NCBI RefSeq assembly: GCF_011386835.1
Contig: NC_088798.1
Span: 9,939,459-10,003,458 of the forward strand
Source: Chrysemys picta bellii
Lineage: Eukaryota > Chordata > Testudines > Emydidae
Reading direction: 5' to 3'
Length of the DNA stretch: 64,000 bases
Shown: in pieces, positions 56,001 to 64,000 of the stretch
Numbering within the stretch: the stretch's first letter is position 1
Layout: each line of letters begins with the position of its first letter
Notes under the pieces: model-generated
The model's database searches: none
What the model was told of the DNA's origin: nothing
What the model saw: only the letters and a program-made list of their open reading frames with translations
Made by a program: the position numbers and the translations under genes

Positions 56001-57950
56001 TCCTGCAAACCGCTACTCCCTTGAACGATCCACCTTGAAGTTCATGGGACTACTTGCCTGAGAGAGGATTGAGAATTTGCTTAACTTTACCATGGTGACT
56101 AGTCCCATTGAAATCAGTGGAACTGCTCATGACAGTAAAATTAAACACACACATAAATCCTGATCCTGCAAAGACTTAACTTTGTCCGTCTTGGCTACGA
56201 GAGATCATTATCTTATGAGGTTAACATCCCAAAATGTTTAATTTTAGAGAATGGGAGTTCCACATTAAACTTTGGTTACAAGGTTTAATATTTGGAATAC
56301 ATATTAATTTTTAAAATAGCTATAGGATTGCAAAAAAATTGCTGGGAAAAGTAATGCTCATTTTGTTTTCTGTAGTCCTAAATCTTGGAAATAAAGTACT
56401 GTTTTCCAGTTTGTTGTTTTAATTGAAATGTTATAGATCTGCCTCCACTGTGTGTACAAACATCTTCTGGTCTTTTGTTTTAAATATATCCGTATATAAA
56501 CATGAAAATCCCTGATACCCCATATCCATATAATATTTAAAATTTGCTTCTTCAGCTAACATTTAACCTCTCCTTCCCCCCACAGAACAGAATAAATCCT
56601 TGTTCTAAAGGACTTGGCTAAAGAAATCAGAATTCTCACATTCATTGAATAAATACTTTCAGAATTTTTCAAAAATATTACTCACAAATATAAGCACCAC
56701 AAACCACTTCACATAGTATTCTGCCTTGTGCTTATGCATGTTGTTGTTTTTACTAAAATGTTTACATAATGGTTGGGTTTGATGGTCCAACTTTGAATAG
56801 TAATTTGAGGGGAGATTAACAGTGCCTTCAGGCGCTCTCAATCATGCATATTGTAGTGTTACATATTTTTACTTCCAGTAATACTGATTTATGCATTTTC
56901 ATGGGACCTTGTCAGTGTCCCTCTTTTTTAATCACTAGTATGATGGATTAACAGTAAAAGACAGCACCATTTTTTGTCTTCCTCTCAGGCTACTCGTCTG
57001 AGAAGAGATTCTTGTCTAGCATGTTGGATTGTAGATGCTCACAGCTGGCAACTGCAAATTTCTTGACTTTAATTGGTTATGTCAGACATGAAAGTGTTGT
57101 ACAAAGAAGACTTGACACAGGAAGACAAAAGATCATTTTTTCCAGATCAGGGTATAGTTATGGACAGCTTCTGAATGTTATAGGGGGATGTCTTTGATCA
57201 TTTCTGTTTTCCTCTTCTACCTAGGAGGGAGGGGAGAAGACATAATTGGGAGGTAGGGGATTGGAATAATAAACAAACAAGATATTGCTGGTCATGGCAG
57301 CACTTCACTGTGTACTGAAGACTAAAATAATTGAGAGATGTTTCCTTTTGCTGTGTTTTTGGGTGTTTAAAAATGTAGCTACTCACTGTGTTTATATTGT
57401 GAACATCTAACACTTAATAAAAGCAATCTTCACTTGGTTAACATGAGTAATTTCTCATTTTGGAGCCACCCTGCTTTTATCACGTAACAGAATCTTATTT
57501 AAAGAACCACAGCTTTCCTTTAGATCCCATTTATATTCAGATCAATTTATAACCTTCTAATTCATAAGGTCATGTGATGGGCTATCATCTGAATCTTCCT
57601 AAGTATACTTTAAAAGATGCCTCACTGGGGATTGTTGTTGTTGTGCTGTCTCTTACTCACATGAATAAGCATCATATAATACCCCTGATAATCATGTGAT
57701 TAGTTGCTAAGCAGTGTGTGTATTTTGCTGTGGACAGGGAGATAATAGGAAATGTTCCCCTTTTCATTCTCGCCTATTTCATATTGATGCTCATGTAAAA
57801 ATGCAGTAAAGCATTTTAACCCAAAAGAATCTGCCTGTTTCCAGAACATGTAACACTACTAAATACCAATCTTTACTTGAAATACAAAGCAGACTTTTTT
57901 TTAAAATGGGGCCAAATCTTAGTCCATCTGCCTAACTCGAATAAATGTCC
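53080..57950. other. RNF11 intron 1, nothing recognised
   Basis: Nearly 5 kb of AT-rich DNA with no repeat family or open frame that I can support. It is the longest transposon-poor stretch of the intron. Confidence 0.45.
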
Positions 57951-57955
57951 ATAGT

Positions 57956-58685
57956 GTAGTGGGGTGGCTGCCCTATCACTCCCTTTTCTGCTCAAACATG
58001 GCACAGCAAGTGCTCCCTGTCTAGTTTCCTCCTCTTTGGTAGTTACACTGTGAGACAGAACTATAGGTCACGATGTTATCCCCCTGCCTCAGTAAGAGAG
58101 AGGCTTGCTAGTGCTAAACTGTGTGTCAGCTCCCTGGAACACTCAGTCAGTTAGCCACGCAAACAAACTCCTCAGGACTCTGCCAGCTGTTACTTTGCCT
58201 TGCCGCTTAACACTTTGTGTACCCAATTCCCCAAACTCCCCGAAGCGTCCGCCTGTAGTGTCCATCCCCTGACACTGGACACTCACAGTAATTATCAGGT
58301 AAGGGGTCCCCAAAGAGAGAGCGTACACAGCTGGAAGGTTGCAATTCAGGATCAGATCCTTTATAATAACACCGCACTGTAATCTGTTTATGGTGAAAAC
58401 AAATATAAGTTCATTAGCAAAGCACAGAGAATCACAGATTCAAGTGAGTATGGAGTCAGAATAAAGGAAACAGAAATGGTTAAAAATAAAACAAAAGTAT
58501 AACATTCTTTCTAGAGTCTAAAACTTAACATATTACATGCCTTGCCTAAAGCATTTTCTTACCCTCAAAGTCTTTCTGCAGAGCTTGCTAGTTTTTCAGT
58601 CAGTCCAGGATCCATCTTAAAAACTTGTTAAACCTTCATAAACAACAGGTGATGATAAGCAGCAGTGTGTCAAGTAGTGGGGAAG
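57956..58685. mobile_element. Possible LTR fragment
   Basis: The stretch starts TGTAGTGGGGTGG and has the mixed GC-rich then A-rich composition (GTTAAAAATAAAACAAAAG near 58480) of the LTRs at 15243 and 60518. The far end is not defined and no duplication is seen. Confidence 0.35.
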
Positions 58686-58689
58686 TGTT

Positions 58690-59525
58690 CGGCTTCTCTG
58701 TTAGTCTATTTAGCACTTTCTTTAATAACCTGGAAGAAAATCACAGGTGATGTTAAATTTGTAGGGAGGGTTTGAGGACGCCAGTCCAGAGGACAGAGAA
58801 ATAGTACAAAGGGACTCAGAGAGATAAAGAGCATAGGCAACAAATAATTACAGAAGATCCAGTTTGGGAAAATGCTGACTTTCTCCCCAGTTGTATTAGT
58901 CTGGAACATCCATAACTTAGTGAGAGGAAGAAACTTTGGAAGTGATATTTGGTAGAGGCCTGAAGATGATGATAAAGAACAAATTAGAGATGAGTTACAA
59001 TATGATATGGCTGTAAAAGTTGCATTTGGGGGCTGGATACACAAAAGCATCATGTCGCAGAGTAGGGAGGTTGACTTATTTGGGTATATGTATCACTCTC
59101 GGTATGCGGCTCTGGTGCGACCCCACCTGGGGATCATTGAGTCATTGCTCTACCAGAAAGATGGGTGGGTTTACAATGCCAGAACAAAAAGGATCATAAT
59201 TTGTAAAGAAAAATCATATACCTAGATAAATATAGGGTTGGACATAAATCTACAGATATTCAAAGGGTGAATATTTTTCTCCTGGAGATAAATTATTTAG
59301 TGTTGTATAAGAAGGAATAACTAAATAATGATGGGATCATATTAAGAAAAGCATCCTGACAGGGAAATTTATTTGTGGAATAGTCTCCCAATGGAAAGCC
59401 CCTTTGCTTGGGATTCTTAAAACTAGGCTGGACAAAAATGCTAGGACATGTACTGTAGGAAACAAGCATATATTGACAGGAGATGGCCTGCAGGGTCCTT
59501 TCTATGTCTGCCTTCTGTGATTCTT
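58690..59525 (+). mobile_element. Degenerate CR1 LINE 3' part
   Basis: Remnants of CR1 RT/C-terminal coding can be followed (for example near 59100, TATGCGGCTCTGGTGCGACC, the R-P-H-L-like motif) and the end GGTCCTTTCTATGTCTGCC with TGTGATTCTT is a CR1-type tail. Many stops. Confidence 0.6.
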
Positions 59526-59529
59526 GCAG

Positions 59530-60510
59530 GTCAGTGCATTCATGTATTCGCAGATGCAACACCTTGCTCATATCATACGCTCTCTGCATTGAGAGAAGAA
59601 TCTAACAGGCTGTGTGCATTCAGCTGAAACTATAGCCTTCTGTATGAGGTTGCCAGGAGTTTTATTGAGTCCTAAAGGTTGATTGGCATATTGCATAAAT
59701 ATTCTCAACTATTTTGCTAACCTTGACCCAGACTGGCAGAAACCTGGGGGACAAGGACACTGAGGGCAATGTTGTATTGTTCCACTCTCTCCCCTTCCTC
59801 TGTATTTCCTATGTCAACGTTGAATGGACTCCATGGTGTGGAAATCCCAGCAGTTGGCATGGGATTTCTTGGTACTGTGACTTCCACAGGAGTGAGATGT
59901 CCGGGAGCTGGAGGGGCTGAGGGAACCTGTGATGGATTGAACAGGCACAAGGCTGTTATAGGAGTGTACCTGGTGAACTAGTGACTCCATAAAGATCCTC
60001 AGGTTTTGGGAGCTGAACCTGCTGGTTATTCTGTGAGATGTAAAGCCTGATGCCTCCGCAACTGGTGATGTTTAAGTGGAAACTCCATGATGGGGACCTT
60101 GCAGAGTCTGAAATTTCCTACGTCTGATTTACCTAGTCTCATATTATATGATTAATATGAAGCAATTTCCTCTCAACATGAACTATAAGAAAAATAGATG
60201 ATTAATGATGCTATGCCTCTGACGTACAAATATGTAGTTTCACTCAGTTTTTTCTGATGAGTAGATTTTTTCTCCCCTGCAGTTAGTCGACATTGTTAAA
60301 CGGCTTTAATGCAAGTACTACCATAAATCTACTGTTAATTAGGTCATGTATCAAGTATTGTCCCAACAAACACTATTGTAAATGATGGCTTCAGTTTTCC
60401 AAAATTCTGTTTTAAATATAAGGAATATAGATACGGGGTTTAAACACTGATTTAAGTATCTGAAATACTTAAGCAACAATGAAAAGCGTCTGTTTGGGAG
60501 AAAATGATGA
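59530..60510. other. RNF11 intron 1, nothing recognised
   Basis: No supported features. Confidence 0.45.
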
Positions 60511-60517
60511 AGAAGAG

Positions 60518-61401
60518 TGTCACAGTCCAGGGTAACCACATTCGTATTACCCTCCTGTGGCCCACCAAGGGCACCCACTTAACAGTTCCTGGATCCTCAG
60601 CTGTCACCTCTCTGGAGCAGCAACCCACATCTCTCTCCCTCCTGACCAGTGGTTTTCTAGACTGCGCGATTCCCTGCCTATACTGTGATATTCCCAGCAA
60701 GCCAGACTGCCTAACAGGCCAACGTCTGCACTTTAGTTTCTCTGTGAAGGCTATGAACAGCATAATTGCACCCAGTTACAAAGTTACAACACAGCTTTTT
60801 ATAAGCAAGCAATTTATTTTTAAGGTGAAGGCATTACCGATAACACACATTAAAATCAATAAAAGACCGTACACATATGCTAATAAGCTTATTAGATGCC
60901 ATCCATTAGCCTGAGGAGGCCATAGTAGGTCAAATCCTTCCAACCATTCTGCAAGGATTGGGGGCCCCCTTTGGACAGAAGGTCCTGTCCATTTGCCAGA
61001 TTACAAAGAAGGCCCTGTGTCATCATAAATTTAGGCTATTTATTTACAGGTTTTTTCTTTGTTGGTTTCTGGAGAATTTAATTTGAACTAGTATATGGGA
61101 GCCTCCCCAAAAGGTGGCACCTCTCTTGGGGGATTGCAACCTGGCTGATTTGCCTCAGTTACCACCCACTGTTTTTAGTTCCTGGAGGAGCTGTGGTAGC
61201 CCTCTCTTATGGAGTAGATCACAATTATACATAAGCCATTAATGTTAAACACTGGACTCCAAAAATACTGCATGGTGTTGCACTATTTGTTACATCTCCC
61301 CCCCTCCAGAGGTTAGATACAATCCTGGCCCACAATAATACATAAACTTGATACAATAAGGTCATTTAAGGATATTGCAGGAAATTGCCATATCTGTCAC
61401 A
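60518..61401. mobile_element. Solo LTR, about 884 bp
   Basis: Ends TGTCACAG and CTGTCACA are perfect 8-bp inverted repeats with TG and CA termini. Flanks AAGAG and GAGAG suggest a 5-bp duplication with one change. Non-coding. Confidence 0.7.
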
Positions 61402-62139
61402 GAGAGATTGTATGTTTAAAATATTTTCTTTTGTGTGGGAAATACAAATTTAAAATATATGTCGCTTCAAGTCCAACTTTAGAGAATTCATAAAGATATA
61501 TATATATAAAATGTATTGGAAGTTCAGATGTTTAACTGGACAATTATGTCCACGTTAGTATATTTAAAGTTGTTAAGAAATAAATCTACAGGTCTAAATT
61601 ATTGTTTAGGTGGTACATGATTTTGTAATTACAGAGCCAATTAAAGATCCTTTTGTAAAATCATGATACTATAAATTGGGCCCGTCAGCACAAATGATTC
61701 TCCATAAGTGTATAGAATGAGAGTGCATCAACTTATATTTGTAAATTTTCTCCATATATTTCATAGTTAGGCAGAACATCTAACCATTAGTTAAATCCAT
61801 GTAAACTTTATTTGCCTATTTTCATGTGGAGTTTGTGCATCTATTTAACTAATCTATGAATAACTCCTGGAGACAAAATGAAATAGTCTGGTAGAGAACT
61901 GCCAAAAATAGATCCTTGCCAGTTTTCCTGAGAAGCTGGCATCACTCGTTATCCTATCCTCCATATTATGTTTAAGCCAAAAATGTGTGGGGTAGCAGAG
62001 GGAGCTTCATGCAAACATTCTTCAGTGAGTAAGAAAGGGAACAGCGTGAATAGTAAGTTTAGTATATTCCAAAATCCACTGATGTCAGCAAACATCAGCA
62101 AAGCAAACTTTGTTTTTTGTTTTAAATCTTCTATTTTAG
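61402..62139. other. End of RNF11 intron 1
   Basis: AT-rich DNA with a polypyrimidine tract and TTTTAG acceptor directly before exon 2. No transposon recognised. Confidence 0.6.
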
Positions 62140-62309
62140 GAGCAGGTTCCAGTTCCTGTTTATCATCCAACTCCTAGCCAGACTCGGCTAGCAACACAAC
62201 TAACAGAAGAGGAACAAATTAGAATAGCGCAAAGGATAGGCCTTATACAGCACCTGCCTAAGGGAGTCTACGATCCTGGACGAGATGGCTCTGAGAAGAA
62301 GATTAGAGA
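62140..62309 (+). CDS. RNF11: RNF11 coding exon 2 (residues 42-97)
   Basis: 56 codons plus two bases of the next. It continues P-P-P-Y-Q of exon 1 with E-Q-V-P-V-P-V-Y-H-P-T-P-S, then T-E-E-E-Q-I-R-I-A-Q-R-I-G, the ubiquitin-interacting-motif-like helix, and L-P-K-G-V-Y-D-P-G. It ends S-E-K-K-I-R just before the RING-H2 domain. The acceptor is TTTTAG ending at 62139 and the donor is GTAAGT at 62310, phase 2. The RING-H2 exon is not in the window, so the gene is partial here. Confidence 0.97.
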
Positions 62310-62497
62310 GTAAGTTACACAAATTAGTAGTTTTAAGGTGGCGGTGGTTTATTTTTTGTTTTTTTGTTTTTTGTTTTTTTAAATGACATTTCTGCAGGAG
62401 AGTGGATCTTGGGAGGAGAAGACTTTTTCTCTTTTTTGCCTTGTTTTATTCTTCATCTCACTTTCCTTGATTAGCAATGAGATTATATACCCTAGGG

Positions 62498-63217
62498 CAG
62501 GGGTGGGCAAACTACGGCCTGCAGACTGGATCCGGCCCGTCAGGGCTTTGGATCTGGCCCACAGGATTGCCACCCCTGTGGCGCCGAGGGCCCCATGCCG
62601 CTCCCAGAAATGTCCGGCACCACATCCCTGTGGCCCCTGGGGGAGGGGAGGCAGAGGGCTCCGTGCACTGCCCTCGCCTGCAGGCACCACACCCCACAGC
62701 TTCCAATGGCCGGGGGAGGTCCCGACAGGCAGCGCACAGAGCCCTCTGCTCCCCCTTCTCCAGGGGCCGCAGGGACGTGGTGCCAGCCACTTCTGGGAGC
62801 AACCCAGTGCGCGCCGCTGCCATCCTGGAGCTGCTCCAGGTAAGCGGTGCTGAGCCGGAGCCCGCACCTCAAACCTCTCCTGCACCCCACACCCCAACTC
62901 CCTGCCCTGAGCCCCCTCCCGCACTCCTCCTGTACCCCAACCCCCTTCCGTGAGCCCAGTCCTGCACTTCTCCCTGCACCCCTGCCCTGAGCCCCCTCCC
63001 ACATTCCACACCCCCTCCTGCACCTCAACCCCCTGCCCTGAGCTCCATTGTACACTCCGCACCCCTCCTCTGCCCCAACCCCTTGCCCTGAGCCCTTTCC
63101 TGCACCCCGCACTCCCTCTTGCACTGCAACCCCCTGCCCCAGCCCTACATTCATGGCCCTCCATGCGATTTTCCCAGCCAGATGTGGCCCTTGGGCCAAA
63201 AAGTTTGCCCACCCCTG
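62498..63217. mobile_element. Non-autonomous hAT-type element, 720 bp, perfect TSD
   Basis: Ends CAGGGGTGGGCAAACT and AGTTTGCCCACCCCTG are perfect 16-bp inverted repeats, flanked by the palindromic 8-bp duplication CCCTAGGG (62490-62497, 63218-63225). It lies 190 bp after the RNF11 exon 2 donor. The GC-rich interior gives open frames of up to 296 codons on the minus strand, which are not genes. Confidence 0.9.
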
Positions 63218-63225
63218 CCCTAGGG

Positions 63226-63660
63226 TGAAGTAGATGCCAAAATACCACTGCAAAAGCAGTCTTCCCCATCCCTGCTTAGACCACATCATCCCATTCCTTG
63301 AATCCCTCCATTGGTTGCCTCTAACAAACTAAAGCTCCTATTTCTCTCCTACCTAATCTTGTCCCCAAAAACATCTGTGTTCCTCTCTGCCCTTATTCCC
63401 CACCTCCATGCTGCTCCCAGTCCTTTTGGTCTTACTGATCCTTCTGTCTCCTTTTTTGCATTTCTGACTTCATGCCTTCTACCATCCTCCCTTCTTCTCC
63501 ACATCAAGAATAATCACAGCCTCTCTCTCCTGAATTGTTGTCCCATGTTTTGCTTATCTTGTCTTTCTAAGATTATAAACTCTTCAGGGCACAGACTGTG
63601 TCTTAGCTATGTCTGTAAGACATCCTGTAAATTTATGGTACCATATAAATATTTTTTAAG
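63226..63660 (+). mobile_element. L2/CR1-like LINE 3' fragment
   Basis: CATCCCATTCCTTGAATCCC, TCCATTGGTTGCCTC and the end TAAACTCTTCAGGGCACAGA resemble an old L2-like 3' region. Weak frame, diverged. Confidence 0.5.
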
Positions 63661-64000
63661 CAACAATATATTTAGCTTAATAGTTTCCATTCATTGTAAT
63701 GGAAGTGTCAGGCTGCAATCAATCTCCTGAGTTTTGATAGTAATAAGGAGGTTTCTCTTCGCTCTTTTCTGAAGCCTGACTGCCATAAGGAAATTTACAG
63801 CTTTCTTTCCAGGCCAAGTAGTGGTTTTAAGGAAGATTGTTTTCCATGCACCACTATCACTGAAGTTTTCCTATGCCTTGTCCCATCCCTCTGATAAGTG
63901 AGTTAGAGACAGGTTTGAAAGTCTTTAATGGTGAATCACTAGGGCTTTGATTTTTGAGCTGAAAGTCTGCTTGCTGTAGCAAGTAGGGTTCCTGAAATTT

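Larger units (their letters stand above)
20316..62139 (+). other. RNF11: RNF11 intron 1, 41,824 bp
   Basis: Runs from the GT donor at 20316 to the TTTTAG acceptor ending at 62139. The polypyrimidine tract before the acceptor (about 62110-62137) is clear. It holds all transposons between those points, most notably a full-length DIRS element in antisense orientation. Phase 0. Confidence 0.9.

Noticed and set aside
62379..63269. A 296-codon minus-strand frame and several overlapping frames of 150-250 codons
   Set aside because: They lie in the GC-rich interior of a hAT-type element with clear ends and target duplication, overlap on both strands and show only low-complexity Gly/Arg/Pro content.

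Overview
This is a 64 kb window of vertebrate, almost certainly turtle, genomic DNA. The clade call rests on Cry-type tRNA SINEs that share their 3' tail with CR1 LINEs, several solo LTRs of turtle-like type, a DIRS-type tyrosine-recombinase retrotransposon, Penelope-like elements and many GC-rich hAT-type non-autonomous elements. The species cannot be read from the sequence.

Host genes are sparse. RNF11 is the one certain gene. Its first coding exon (20193-20315) sits in a CpG island and its second (62140-62309) lies 41.8 kb downstream on the same strand. The exon that would carry the RING-H2 finger is beyond the window. At the left edge, 108-737 looks like the terminal coding exon of an upstream gene on the same strand, probably the C1orf185 homologue that precedes RNF11 in human.

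The rest is intergenic or intronic DNA full of mobile elements. From 3 to 17.7 kb there is a Penelope-like element with near-perfect inverted ends, a CR1 with a single nonsense codon in its RT region, a Cry SINE, a long decayed DIRS element interrupted by CR1, a solo LTR and a hAT element, then more DIRS termini, another solo LTR with an internal 96-bp duplication, and a GC-rich hAT element. RNF11 intron 1 holds a Penelope end hairpin, a Cry SINE, a MIR-like SINE, a 5S-rRNA-derived SINE, further solo LTRs, several MITEs and a CR1.

The centrepiece is a full-length DIRS retrotransposon (35171-41416, minus strand, antisense to RNF11). It has intact-looking ORFs for a Gag-like/RS-rich/RT/RNase H/methyltransferase-like polyprotein and for a tyrosine recombinase. 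It keeps 166-bp inverted terminal repeats identical by eye, and an internal complementary region that joins the complements of both outer edges. Its ORFs overlap for about 1.9 kb in different frames. The window therefore carries one possibly competent DIRS copy next to a decayed relative, which can be compared domain by domain. All identifications come from reading the sequence; no database search was run.
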